From positions 2,629,671 to 2,693,670 of the forward strand of contig CAJSYZ010000002.1 in assembly GCA_910574455.1 (NCBI GenBank): a stretch of DNA of 64,000 nt, written 5' to 3'. Below are positions 33,213 to 45,521 of the stretch, one piece after another. The translations under genes were made by a program, and so were the position numbers. Below the pieces are notes generated by a model. The model worked only from the letters and a program-made list of their open reading frames with translations, did not search any database and had not been told where the DNA came from. Every line of letters starts with the position of its first letter. Within the stretch, counting starts at the first letter, position 1. Source of the DNA: Trichaptum fuscoviolaceum. Its lineage: Eukaryota; Basidiomycota; Agaricomycetes; Hymenochaetales; Trichaptaceae.

Positions 33213-33526
33213 GTCTGGAAGAAACTTAAGCAGGCGTGAGAACAAATAGGAGAGACCCAAGTGTGCGTGTGAAATGACTTCCACTACTGCAATAATCTGG
33301 AACTTTACAGTTCCTCGGAAAGAGCCGGCGGATGGTGGCTGCAGTAACACTAACGATGAGCGCACGCTTGCTCATTACAAGTCCCATTCCTCAAGGTGAG
33401 CGCGTAGAGCGTGTATCGTTGTCTTCTACATATCTGACCGAACTTTCCCTTTCCTTAGGTGAATGCTGCGCACACTCTGGAGACTGTATATCCTGACTCA
33501 TTAATTCGACTTGTCAGACTCCGACA
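33213..33526. promoter_or_regulatory. Divergent promoter NUFIP1 / uL13
   Basis: 314 bp between start codons. On the plus strand AAGGTGAGCG (about 33391) to TTCCTTAG (about 33460) has intron-like borders and may be a leader intron of uL13. Both genes serve ribosome production. Confidence 0.45.
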
Positions 33527-34304
33527 ATGGCTACATTCTCCTCAAGCCCGATTGTCATCGACGGCAAGGGTCACCTCTTGGGGCGATTGGCCTCAATCGT
33601 TTCCAAACAAATTCTGTCGGGCCAGAAGATTGTTGTTGTGAGGTGTGAGGAGATTAACATCTCTGGTAGCTTTTTCCGCAACAAGGTGAGCAGAACAAGT
33701 TGAAAGCACTGTGTGCTAAATATTTAAGACTCAATATGTTCTTCAGCTCCGTTACCATAACTTCCTTCACAAGCGCCACATTGTGAACCCGAAGAAATCT
33801 GGCCCTTTTCATCACCGTGCGCCGTCAAAGATTCTCTTCAAGGCCATTCGTGGTATGATTCCGCACAAGACTGCCCGCGGTGCCGCTGCTATTGAACGCC
33901 TCAAACTCTTTGAGGGTGTTCCCCCACCTTATGACCGAAAGAAGCGAATGGTTGTCCCGGCTGCTCTCCGTGTGCTGAGGCTGAAGCCTGGTCGGAAATA
34001 CTGCACTGTCAAGGTTGGTCATACAGTTGTTTTGGGAGATTGTTCAATAATAGTTTATTGCCTTTCATTTGTAGCGTCTGTCTCATGAGGTTGGCTGGGG
34101 CTACAAGGATGTTGTTGACCGACTTGAAGAAAAGAGGAAGATCAAGGCGCAAGCCTTCTATGAGCGCAAGGTACGCAGCAACATTGTACGGATACGATGG
34201 CATGTATTCTGACGAATTTGCAGCTCACTGCAGCTAAGCTGCGCCAAAAGGCTGTTGCTGATAGTGCTGCCTCGTTTGAGAAGCTCACCCAGCTCGGCTA
34301 CTAG
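33527..34304 (+). CDS. RPL16: 60S ribosomal protein uL13 (L13a/RPL16)
   Basis: Starts [20 protein letters not shown] at 33527, with the universal uL13 opening. Continuing blocks: [78 protein letters not shown], and the end [12 protein letters not shown] at 34304. About 200 residues over four exons with three introns (starting near 33686, 34013 and 34171). The length and sequence are normal for a fungal cytosolic uL13. No snoRNA with clear C and D boxes was seen in the introns. Confidence 0.97.
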
Positions 34305-34764
34305 ACGAGTATTTTGTAGTTTCTGATCTTCCTTTTATTCGTTATGGCACACTATCATGATGAACTACATGTACCTAAGTCTTATGCTCATTCGCTGGTT
34401 GCTGGCATCGAATATGATTCCTTCGCACTCTCTTGAAGTTTCATATTTATCCGAGGGTAATGATACTCGGCCATTGCGGAGCAAGAAATAATGTATTTTG
34501 GAATGGTTTTGATCGGCGTGATTTTCTGTTCGAAGTTCGAGTGCCAGTGACGAGCGCGTGACCATATATGTCACTAAAGTGTGCCTTAACTGTATCAACT
34601 GCCTACGATCGAGTGACGCCGGGCCTCTCTGCAGTTCTCTTGCTCGCTCTCTAACCGTCTACCTTCGCTCATGCGACTTCACTACCCTGCTTGACGTGCT
34701 TTGCCAGCTTTATCTATGCTTGAGACCTTCAGTGGCCTTTAGTCTTCTGGTGAACTTCAGTGCA
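34305..34764. other. Intergenic and leader region before the RasGEF
   Basis: 460 bp. The RasGEF frame is open upstream to 34558, but that part is Cys/Leu-rich and unlike the protein, so I treat it as leader. Nothing else recognised. Confidence 0.45.
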
Positions 34765-37700
34765 ATGACCACCCTGGCTGTGCTGGAAAATAGCGCACAT
34801 CAAGCAGGAAAGGAGCAGGAGAACGGAGACTCACTACCCTCGGCACCTTCATCGTCTCAGCTATCGGAGGAGTCATTCGCAACGGCCAACACATCAGCTC
34901 AATCGCCATTGCGCTCAGGCTCGAGTACTCCGGGTGAAACCACGAGTCGACCTCATCTCACTTCTCTCTCCCTTAGAAAATCTGCATCGGCAGACTCATT
35001 CATCCGATGTCCGCGCACAGCGAACGAAATGGAAGACGAAAGAGTCGGGGAGGATGGTTCGCAGCTTGACATGTTGGTTGATCCAGATGCGGATGCCTCT
35101 GGCTCTCAAGGAGAAGCGCGCCATTTATCTTCCCCTCCATCGACTCTGTCTCTCTCTGGGTATATACGATCTAAAGTCGGACCATCGAGGAAGCGCGGCG
35201 CAAGCTATAGCACAACTGATAATGAGACTTCGACTCAAGAAGACTCAGACTTTGATAAGGCCGGTGCGAGTACTGCTACGAAGGGCAAGGGGAAGAGCGT
35301 ACGTGCGCGCTTGCTTAGTCTGAAAGGAACCAGATCCTCCGGCTTTGCCTCTGGCTCTGAGCTGCGCGGTATGCCTCCCCCGCCTACTCGTCTTCCTCCC
35401 CGTGGTACCTCTGCGAGTTTATCCAATTTAAAGACGCAGAGTATTCATTCAGCGGAAGCTTCACCTCATTCATCATCTGCTTTATCGACTTCACTACCCC
35501 CTCTTCCGACGCAGCCGAAGCGCTTACGCTCACAAAGCGTTGGTGCCAACATTTCTGGCCCTTCCTCTACTGCTGCAAAGCGGTTCTCTTTCGGAAATCA
35601 GACGGTAAAAGTAAGTGCTTTCTGGCAATCTGACGTATGAAGTTGTTGAATTTGAAATAGTCTCAAAATGAGCGCAATATGAGTATTGCAGTTGTTGGAC
35701 CTCCAGGTTGTGGCAAATCCACCTTCATTCGCAAAAGCCTGAAGAGACACGGTCTATCACACTCGGAGAATTTTACTATATCAGTAATAAAAAGCCAAGC
35801 GATCCGTAATGTTCAATGTAAGCAAATTTATCTCCACTTAACGTTGCACTCGCTGTAACTGATACAACCAGATTCTTGTCGTACTGCCACATTAGCCAAC
35901 GATAACAACATAACAACACATCTCTCCATTCTTGAATTCAATACGATCGATTGGGAAAGTGATGACAAGAAATCTCTTCTTCATGCCTGGCCTCCCGAAC
36001 TGCCCAAGGTGGATGGAATGTTCGTTTGCTACGATGCTGCTGAGAACGAATCGTTCAAACATGTCATTCAAATGATAGGTCTGTGATGCTCTCCAATAAC
36101 TGTGACTGCTGTCTTAACGTTCCTCTTCGGTACTTTAGCTTACTGCAAGGATCTACATCTACCGTGCTATGTACTTGCCTGTAAATCGGACGTTGCTGGA
36201 GGTATTTCTGCCACTGATGCAAGCAGAGCTGCGACGCCATATAGTCGTGTGATTGAAATCTCAACGTCTACGGATGAGGGTAAATGGCGTATGCGTAAAG
36301 CTGTTGACACTCTCATAAAGGATATCATCAACCCTCGCGGTATGCTAGTTGTCTGTTTTGCGCCGTTAATCATTGATGCGATGAATTTTATGCAATAGAT
36401 CGTAAAGGTGATTCAAGCTCTAGCGCCAGTGTAGAGAGGCCGAAGGTTCCTACATTAACAGTGCGGACCAGTCCATCAGTATCAAAACCGGCCGTGTCCT
36501 CCCCGTCAGTCCCGACCGCTGCAAGATCTTCATTACCACGAACTACGTCACAGACTAGCTCTCCTGCCTCCCCGGCATCTGTTAAGCGCTCGCCATCTGC
36601 GCCTTCGTCACCCTCTCGCGTGCGTTCGCTGAACGATATACTTTCTGATCACCATAAACTTGTAAGGGCGTATGATAGTGATAAGGAACAGATACGGCTA
36701 CGAAGTAACTCTAAGGTAGACAAAGCCACGTCGAAAAGCTCAGAGTCTCTTCCTGTGCCGTCCCAATCGGAAGCTACTATCATTCCTCCAACAAATATTC
36801 TGTCGGAGAAAGCTACTCCGAGTAATTTAGCAAACGGCAAACCGATGCAGAAGAAACTGTAAGTCTACTTTCTGTCTGTCAATTGACTCGCATTGAACCA
36901 ACATCCAGTTCATCCCCATCCCCTTGGGTTACGCTTGAAGAACTTCTCGATAAACTGTTCTTTCTCGCTATCAGTGACGATGGTTCGTACTCTCAATTGG
37001 ACTTTCCACAACAACTACTTACACACTGAAACAGACCCAGCCTTTATTTCTCACTTCTTCCTCACTTATCGAAGGTTTGCTACCCCTCGAAGTGTCCTAC
37101 TTGGTATGCAAAAACGCATGCACGAGTTGCGACAACCAGCTGGCGATGTTACACTAGCTTATTATGCTCAAATGCGGTAGGTTGATCTACTCCCATTGTT
37201 GAACCCCAATTAAAAGGTCGCGTAGAATATGCTACTTGTTAGAACAGTGGATGCGAGATTACCCATCCGACTTCGCTGTCCCTGGCACGTATGGAGCTCT
37301 GAATGCTTTTGTGAAGCAGATCCTTGCCCACTCACATACCATGTGCTATGGATCGGATTTTCTCCCATTTTTAGATGGTCTTGGCGGTCTTGTTGATCAG
37401 GATGCTGCTTGGGCGATTAAGGTGGAGGACTTCTCTGCCGAAAGTGATTCAGATAGTTTGGTCGAGTATGAGCTTGGAAGTGAAGACACAGAGATGGAGT
37501 CTTCGAACTCATTTTCAGCTCCCGTGAAAGTAGCCGCATCTGAGCCAGCTACTAGTCCGAAGATATCTACTCGGGAGAGGAGATCAAGTTTACCTTTATC
37601 GGCTATGGGACTGCTTCGTACGCCTTACCTCAGCTCAAGTCGTATCCAGCGCTCGCAACAGCCTACCGAACCATCTCCGAGGGAAATTGTTTCACGACTG

Positions 37701-38773
37701 CAGAAGGTTGCTCAGGCTCTTCAGCAATACGAACCTGACATTATCGCGACAGAGATCACTAGGCGAGAACTTGAATTATTCCTGAAAATTGGGGTAAGAG
37801 CCAGTACTAATGCTCAATGATGGGAATGACAATGACAATACTAACCCCGTTCGTGTAGCGCCGAGATTGGCTGAGGCATACTTTGATACCAGGAAAGAAA
37901 GATCCAACTAAAGACCCTGTTGCGAAGTTCAACACCCATTATAACGAGCTACATGAATGGTTTGTTCGATGCACGTCTCCTTTAATCTTTGCATACCTGA
38001 CACATCTTTTCACGTCAGGGCCGTGTCCGTAATTCTGTGTCACGATCGGCCTAAGGCTCGTGCTAGACAAATTGAAAAGTTCGCAGAGGTCGCTCTCAGA
38101 CTGCGAACTCTGAATAACTACTCTGGACTGCGTGCCATTGTCACAGCAATAAATCAAGCGTCATTTCCTGGTGATCAGCCTATGGAGCTTTTTCGAGCTA
38201 GAGGGGACATACACAAGAAGTTCTTGAGCCTTGATGTCTTACTACGCACAACAGGGATGCACCAGTCTTACCGTATGGCTCTAAGAAATACAAAAGGGCC
38301 TTGCATACCTTCACTGTGGGTGCAAAACTATATATGTAGATCCACTTCTTAATATCTAATTGCAGGGAAGTTCATACCTCCGATCTGCGCCGCGCGGACG
38401 AAGGAAACCCTGATTTCAAACCGGACGAACGCTCCAAGATCAATTGGGCTAAATTCAACATGTTTGGGAGATTCGTAGCCACCCCTGCCGCCTTGCAGCA
38501 ACGGTGTATAGGTCCGAACGGGTATAAGTTATTGGAGAACAGAACGATAGGTCAACTCCTCGATATCCCAGTCATGGATTACGAGGTTAGTACTTGTATC
38601 CTACATTTACAACCCGATTAGAGGCTTACCTAGGGCTATCATAGATGCAACAGGGTCGAATAGCGCCTCCCGCCGAAGACGAACCACATACATCCCCCGT
38701 TCCTCCCGCTATGACTTTCACTGGAGGTCATACGAAAGAAGCAAGCGTCATCAAGCGTATCTTACCCTGGTAA
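34765..38773 (+). CDS. Ras guanine-nucleotide exchange factor with N-terminal degenerate small-GTPase-like domain
   Basis: Starts MTTLAVLENSAHQAGKEQEN. About 290 Ser/Pro-rich residues precede a P-loop domain: SIAVVGPPGCGKSTFIRKSL (Walker A), VDGMFVCYDAAENESF, then CYVLACKSDVAGG, resembling the G4 NKxD motif of Ras. No DxxG is evident, so GTPase activity is doubtful. A second Ser-rich linker leads to the REM domain (DPAFISHFFLTYRRFATPRS) and the CDC25 catalytic domain: EITRRELELFLKIG, then ARQIEKFAEVALRLRTLNNY, SGLRAIVTAINQASF and, in a late exon, IPSLEVHTSDLRRADEGNPD, which carry the conserved catalytic helix positions. Ends VIKRILPW at 38773. Likely regulates polarity or mating through Ras. 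About eleven introns. Confidence 0.88.
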
Positions 38774-39234
38774 TCTACTATGTGCTATACCCTACATCGT
38801 TCATGCAATTTTCTCGTTCTATACATCCGTACTGACATTCTTATGCTTTATGACTTCATGACACATTGACTAATGCAGTGGAATCTGGCCTTTTGTTCTT
38901 ATACGTGTTGGAAATGTTGGAACTAACGCGGAGTTGAATTATATACCAGAACTTTGTAAATGTACTTGTGCTTCTAACTTTGCTGTCTGCTTTTATGCCT
39001 TCGGATAATAGTACCTCTTTTGAAGTTCTTCTATAGCTTCAGAGTAGGAAGACAATGGTATCCGCAACGTACTCAGGTCTAGAGTTAATAAAAGTCAGAT
39101 CCTCAAGATTTATATAATCGTGACCATGACGTCATCATGTCTATCAAGATGTTTACCATCATAGTAATGTAAACATATCTGAACTACAGAATAACTCCTA
39201 GTCCCATCACCCAACTTTGCTTTATTCGAGATTA
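38774..39234. other. Intergenic between RasGEF and SurE-like gene
   Basis: 460 bp, AT-rich. 3' flank of the RasGEF and promoter of the next gene; no specific element recognised. Confidence 0.4.
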
Positions 39235-40782
39235 ATGCTTCCTGAGAAGCTCCGTGTTCTTTTGACAGTGAGCAATAGCTAAATTCTCGTGCTTGACAGC
39301 TAGTTAAGCTCTATCAACTTTTGCGAGAACGACGACGGTCCTCCTGGTCCTGATTCACCCTATATCTACGGTTTCGCTAGACATTTGTCGAAAGTCTTAG
39401 GTGCGTCAAGCCTGCTTTCTTGCTAATATCGCCTCTCTGAATGAAGGTCTGGACGAAGGATGGGACGTGAAAGTTGTTGTACCCTCATCTCAGAAGTCTT
39501 GGATAGGTGAATCGTCTTAAGGCCTGGCATTGGCACATATGAACAATGCTCTTACCATATTGAACCACTACAAATTCATAGGCAAAGCTTTTCATATCAA
39601 GGAAATAGTGAAGGGGCGATATTACTATCCCCGCGAACCTGGTAAGTGTTAATATTCATGAACTTTTCTCCCATGGTGCCCTTGACCATCATTGAACAAT
39701 CCAACGCATGTGTAGATGGCCTGGGGGAGACATCCAATGTATCTCGTCCCCTACAAATCGAAAAGGCAGAATCTGCTGAGTGGATCCTACTCGATGGTGT
39801 AAGTGATTCTCTACACGGTCGTTGTCAGTGAACGCTGGGAGGCATACTCTAAGGCAACCTTAGACACCCGCTACCTGCGCGAACGTCGCCCTCCATAATC
39901 TTTACCCTAGGAAGATTGATCTAGTGGTCTGTGTTGATTGACGCTCATCGGTGAAAATAAACTGAAGTCTTGCATCCAGATTTCGGGCCCCAATCTCGGA
40001 CGCAATTCATCTGGTGAGATGAGATCAAATCGATAGGTTTCTTTGATGCTACATCCATACATACTGTCATAGCTGCCTTCGCATTATCATCTGGAACGAT
40101 TGGTGCAGCACTATCGTCATCGCTTTCGCATGTTCGAGCCATAGCACTCTCGTACGGAACAGTCGAACGTCCAGTCCCAGATCAACTATATGAACCCGCT
40201 CACGAGCTCTCTGGACAAATCATCCAGAGACTCTGGGACTCATGGGGAAAGGACGACGGTGGGCTACGCAATGGGGAAGTTGACTTGTACAATGTGAACA
40301 TACCAATGATCGACGCTCTAGTGAGTGAGGCAGGTATGCGAGTTGTTTGGACAAAGATGTGGAGGAATGCGTATGGGCGGCTCTTCACCCCCCACAAACT
40401 CGTCGACACAAAGGACCCTGATCCCGAGATGGATCCAGGTGGACCTGATGCACCTCTGTCTCCCGGACCGGAAAATGTGGATAGGTCACCTGGTACCTCA
40501 TGGCGAGTCCCCTCGACTGGCGCAGCAACTCAGCATGCAAGGGAGCTTACTTTCAAGTTCGCTCCTGAGATGCGCCATATCGTTAATCCGGAACTTTCGA
40601 CTCTCCCGAAAGGCTGCGACGCATGGGCGATTGCACATGGCTGGGCAAGCGTCACACCGCTTCGAGCGAGCTTCGCAGAACCTGCGGGACCTGATCCGGA
40701 GAGCGTTGGTACAGTGGACGATGCAATCGGTAGCGACTCTTCCGCTGGCTGGGATAATGGGGTAAAACTATTCAAACTCTAG
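39235..40782 (+). CDS. SurE-like 5'/3'-nucleotidase or acid phosphatase
   Basis: Starts MLPEKLRVLLT at 39235; an intron follows and the next exon completes the metal-binding NDDGPPGPDSPYIYGFARHL. Later short exons give GWDVKVVVPSSQKSWIG, KAFHIKEIVKGRYYYPREP, EWILLDG + TPATCANVALHNL and ISGPNLGRNSS, the Asn-containing active-site block, then AAFALSSGTIGAALSSSLSH. The large last exon has NVNIPMIDALVSEAGMRVVW and ends DNGVKLFKL at 40782. This order is that of fungal SurE proteins, known as phosphatases (Yarrowia Pho2) or as the N-terminal part of Pby1. Here there is no tubulin-tyrosine-ligase half. A Pro/Asp-rich insert of about 50 residues (around 40410-40540) interrupts the last domain. Substrate cannot be told from sequence. 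Confidence 0.87.
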
Positions 40783-41464
40783 GATCCGAGATCCTTTGAG
40801 AAGCATTAGCTCATAGCTTGGTATTCACGGGATACATCAATGAAAAGCGGGACCTATATGGTTACATTCCGTATAGACAAGTTTCACGTTGTCGGCGCGA
40901 GGCAAATCGCATATCGGAACACTTTGAAGAAACCGCAATCGGCGCCCTTTCTGAACTTCAAGCGATATGCCTACCGAGATTGCTCAAAATCTTGGTCGGC
41001 GACAGAGATCTTTGGCGATCGTCCCTGCGTGTTTGGTTCCTTAAAACCCTGCGTGTTTGATACACGCTCTTCTACACGTCTGTTTCAGCTTAAGCATAAC
41101 TTCGATACATTCCGATTAATGGACACGCGCTGTGCGCGTGCAGTGACGTCCTGGCCTTAACTCCGAGCTATACTGGTATTAGAAATCCTGCAAGAACACG
41201 TTCAGAAAACAAAACCCCTCTGCCCATCAGTTTTAGAGTATGCGGATGATAATTGACTGAATCCCTATACAGTCGAGGAATTTAAGGTAGAGTCCTTTTC
41301 AAACGATGAACAGCGTACAAGTCCTCCTAAAGTTATATTCAAATAATACATACAGTTGACATGGCTTCACCGTGTCCTTCAAATAAGTCAGTTAGCGTTA
41401 TGTATGTACAGACTATGCATCATGTCCTTCTATAATGTAAGAGATGGCCCAAATCTGTGACTAC
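40783..41464. other. Convergent intergenic region
   Basis: 680 bp between two 3' ends. CCCTGCGTGTTTG occurs twice 24 bp apart (about 41023 and 41047). A 106-codon open frame here (40840-41160) lacks support. Confidence 0.4.
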
Positions 41465-43280
41465 TCATTGCACCAAGAACATAGAAACACAGAACAACAT
41501 TACAGAAAGTGTTATGCATGGCCAACCGGGTACCTGCATCCAACTATGCGATGCTCCGCTTGAGACCGTAGCTGTAAGTGCTTGCTTGCGGTAGACCTTG
41601 AGAGAATTGATACTCCACGAGGCGTTCTAAGAGGGGCATGTCATTGTAGGGGAACAAAAGTTAGACTGCAAGACCAATACACACCACAAAGTTACTGGGA
41701 TCCTGTAGGTGTTCGGGGCAAGTTCCCGAACAGCCCGGGGTAGTCGCGTACGTATTACCGGCCCAGTCGCCACAGAAGGTGATGTCTAATCGAACCGTCA
41801 GTTAGATGGGGCACCAGTTTAGAATGCACCTTACCGAAAACCATAGCGTGATTGTTGAAGAACTTGAATGGATCACAACCACCGGGAGATAAGGCAGCTG
41901 AAGGCGTCACCCATGATCTCGGGTTGGGAACACCGTCCAGAATGTCCTGCGGGATTGAGACGCGGTAGAAATACCCTACAGAAATGTTGAGGCCGGCAGG
42001 CCCGCGCTAATTTTTAGACAAAATGACCTACAAACTGCGATACCAGTTTCGTCCCACATCATAGCGTATATACCACCGCCTTGCGCGTCGAAAGTCTCGC
42101 CATATGATACTCGACTCCAATCCGTGATTCCGCAACCGGCATTACTATTAATCTCTGCGTTACAATCTGTCTGCCCCTGTTCAAGGTGTCAGATCCTCTT
42201 ACTTCGGGATCCTTCAGAATAGACCATTGATAACTTACGACGAGACTACCTGTGAAGTTTCCCGTATCTTCAAGCTCACAACCGGGCAACGTGTGCCAGG
42301 TCACTTGGTTGTGGACATTGTCATGTACGCCTTCGAGTATATCGATTTCTCCTTGCTATCAATATAATGACACTATAAACATTGCAGGACCACATTTGGA
42401 TAAAACACCTACTGCTGGCCAAGTAGCGGTAGCACCTAGAGTCCAGAATGCTGGCCATACACCTTTGCAATTTCTCGTTGAGTATTTGATAGAGGCATAC
42501 ATACAAGAACTTACCGCATCCCCATGGTGCACGGTTGAGATCTAGGATGAAAAGACCTCCTGTATAGATTTTTGTACTTTGTATCCGAACGCTGCATGAT
42601 AGCTCAGGATTGTACTCCAGCGAATTCCGAAAACCATCGAATTACCTAGATCTGTTCTGGCCGGATGGTAGCCAATTCGTATCGTCTCCTTTCATTATGA
42701 CAACATTGTCGCTGGTTACGTAGGTAAGATTTTGCGCAAAGGCAGTATCCTTATCGACATATCTGTTAATTGGTCTTCAATAACTGAAGAAAGCAAGGAT
42801 AATGCTCTATAAGTTCTTACTGGACAAGTCCGCTAAACACAAATCAACTAGTTAAACAATTGCATTTCCAACGGAGCAAATACATAGTACACTCACTGTG
42901 TTGGGTCAGCTCCTGTCCAAAACGTCCAGTCACTACCGACAAGAAGGAGTTTAGCAGAGTCAAGGAAGCAGGTATAAACTCAAGATAGCGCACTCGAAGA
43001 AGGTTTCCCCCGCGTATGTGTCCTGTAATACCCATACGGCGGAAGCATTTGGATTTTGACTACTCGATATGTTCTCTGACCCATTTCCCGACGAACTTGT
43101 GTTGTCCCTTCTGAATAATGAATGAGAATAGTCGCTCCACGATCCAGCAAGGTCGGAGACAGGCTGAGGGATAGCGGCTTTCAGAGATTGGACTACGGAG
43201 TCGAGAGGTCGGGGTAGCGCGTTGACTGGGACGGAGAGAAGAAGATGTGCGAGAAATATGCAACGTATTGTTTGTAACAT
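41465..43280 (-). CDS. Secreted GH16 beta-1,3(4)-glucanase with GPI-like C-terminus
   Basis: Starts MLQTIRCIFLAHLLLSVPVN, a clear signal peptide, followed by a Ser/Asn-rich propeptide-like region. The GH16 domain opens VWVLQDTYAGETFFEFWTGA; the catalytic ExDxxE motif appears as VGEIDILEGVHDNVHNQVTW after an intron; later blocks are SRVSYGETFDAQGGG, IYAMMWDETGIAVYYF, NNHAMVFDITFCGDWAGN and CPEHLQDPSNFV + NASWSINSLKVYRKQ. The last exon ends in a hydrophobic tail (WPCITLSVMLFCVSMFLVQ) after a small-residue stretch (SSGASHS), suggesting GPI anchoring at the wall or membrane. That reading needs the intron ending near 41602. Likely cell-wall remodelling or glucan breakdown. More than ten short introns. 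Confidence 0.88.
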
Positions 43281-44021
43281 TGTTCGTATATTGTCGTCTA
43301 GATCGTTGCGTCACGGCCTTTGTAAGCCAGCGAAAGCCAGATTCGTTTACTGAAGCTTTGTCCTTGATTGTCAAGAGTCGTATTGCGCAACTGGCAGAAG
43401 TAAAGGGGAGAAGGAGAAGAGAAGAGGAAGAGAAATGAAAAACACCTGGAAGGTAGGAGCTGGAGATGAAGAGGAGCAGCCCCGACGCGGGTGGGCCGAC
43501 AGTAAAGTCAACACGATGCAGTCGTGCGGTTTACCTTTCTCATAACTATTTTAGAGGTCCTATTTTTAGCACTAACGCCTCGATCACCAGTTAAACTATA
43601 GCCGCCATGTACACCTTTGCGGAAAGAGGCTGCGGCTTGTATATTATCTGGTCTGTACCGATCATTCAAAAAGACTCCTTTTCTGACTTACAAATGAGTC
43701 TCAAGCAGTTTCAGAAGATATCAAGCTTCGGGGTCCCGGAGTTCAGGACAAATTTCGCATCGCAATTTCCGAGGCAGTAGGAACAAGACATCTTGGATGT
43801 TTAATCAGATATGATTGGATAGCATAGGGGCCTATGCATAAGTGAGGGATGCTTAACATGATGAGAGACATGAAAAACTAAAAACAGGAAGACACGGTGG
43901 ATACGATACACCCAAGAGTAATTTTTGTAATGTGTGCATTGTGTAGGCCATGCCAGAATAACATGCGCCGAGTCTTGATACAAGGATGGACAGACGCAAC
44001 GGCTGGACAGAGGTGAGTGGT
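43281..44021. other. Intergenic, promoter of GH16 and 3' flank of eS24
   Basis: The first 200 bp contain a purine-rich run on the plus strand (about 43405-43480), so a CT tract on the GH16 sense strand about 125-200 bp before its ATG, a typical fungal promoter feature. The remainder shows nothing recognised. Confidence 0.45.
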
Positions 44022-44702
44022 TTACTTGCCCTTCTTCTGCGCCTCCCCAGCCTTCGACTTCTTCGTACCACGAACCTAAACGGTAGTAACATAACTTTCG
44101 TCAGGACACAGGATTGAGTTCAAAGCAGCCAACACATACCTTCTTCGCACGGTTCTTGCGCTCCTTGCGCAGCTTGCGGGAAGGCTTCTCGATCTTGGTC
44201 GCCATGCCAGACTGAGTAAAATTGTTAAGAACATACGCCAAAGATTGTAGAGCATCAATAACGCACCCGAACCAACCGGTACCGTGGCTCAAACTTCCTC
44301 TGCGACGCCTCATCATCATAGATCAGGGCGAAGCCTGTGCTCCGTCCACCACCAAACTGAGTACGGAAACCGAAGGTGACAACACGGTCCTTCTCGGTCT
44401 TGTACACCGCAGCCAGCTTCTCGCTCAGCTCAGACTTGGAAACATTTGGTCGCGATGGGTGTAGGACATCAACTACCATCTGGCGACGCGCCAGAAGGCG
44501 GTTCGTGATGAATTTGCGGGTGCGGATCGTAATTGGTGCGGAGGGATCCTAAGGATACGAATATGCGTCAGAACTGAATCTATAGACACATCCTGTCCTT
44601 TGCTTCCCCATCCACTCCAAACCACATAATTCCTCCCATCCATTTCACTCCAGCACAATCATAAGGTGAATCAGCAGCATTTCGACATGAGAAACTCACC
44701 AT
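44022..44702 (-). CDS. RPS24: 40S ribosomal protein eS24
   Basis: The first coding exon is only the ATG (44700-44702), followed at once by a 151-nt intron (44549-44699, GTGAGT...CTTAG). Exon 2 continues [40 protein letters not shown], then [20 protein letters not shown], which is the eS24 signature. After an intron: [20 protein letters not shown], and a last exon [17 protein letters not shown] ending at 44022. About 135 residues, normal for the family. Splitting directly after the start codon is known for some ribosomal protein genes and here explains why no ATG opens exon 2. Confidence 0.95.
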
Positions 44703-45521
44703 CTTGCGGATTGTGAGGTGTTTGAGGACCTCTTTTGCTGGAGGTTGTATACTGCGGAGACGACTGGAACCGATCGGCCATTGCCGGTATCTCATCTGGG
44801 ACTTACTTGCATCTCCGATCGGCTGCTGCCGAAGTCGGCATAAATTCTTCAGAAAACATTCATTCATGTATCTATGGATTATTCTAAGAGCAAATCAAGC
44901 AGGTAGAATTCACAGGATCCCATCATATAACTGGTATGTAGGAGACAGTAAATAATAGTTGTGTGTTTGTAAGGGAGCTCGTTTTTGGGCGTTGAGTCGA
45001 GTCACAGTTCAGGCAAGCTGAGACATAAGTAGCGCAGATTCCCCATGGTTGAAAGCAGACCTTACATCATGAAGAGTCTTACAGACTCATAGACGACGTT
45101 GAACGAGACCTTGGACTTTCTGCTTGGTTCAGGTGTAGGTCCGGGGAGCAGCGGCGGGGAGTTGGGAGTCAATCAATCTCTAAGCTCCTCGATTTCCGAT
45201 AAATACGCATTGAAACTAGCCAAGGATACTTTGGGCATACATACTTGCCACTTTCACTTCCTGTAATCAAACTGAAGCAGATAGCGGATGGGCTATCGTG
45301 ACATATGCGAAGTACCGAGACAGTGCTGATCCTTAGTTCGGGGTTTGCCGGATACAGGGTCCCGGCGGCAACTTGAACTTTCGCAGGTGACAACATAGGC
45401 ACTCCTTCCCAGCATCCAACTAGCGCTCTTCCTTCCCTCCCTTGTTCTCGCTCTTTGAACACTCCTGGCTCAAAAGAAACAGTGCCAATATAGGAGTTGC
45501 ATTGTCTAGGACCGGCTGAAG
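44703..45521. other. Divergent intergenic region eS24 / DUF4870-like gene
   Basis: 820 bp containing both promoters. A 136-codon minus-strand frame (45169-45579) overlaps the start of the next gene and looks fortuitous. Nothing else recognised. Confidence 0.4.

Noticed and set aside
33686..34230. snoRNA within the uL13 introns
   Set aside because: None of the short introns shows a C box (RTGATGA) together with a D box (CTGA) at proper spacing.
40840..41160. 106-codon plus-strand frame between two convergent genes
   Set aside because: No recognisable motif, contains a small direct repeat, and no promoter or splice context.
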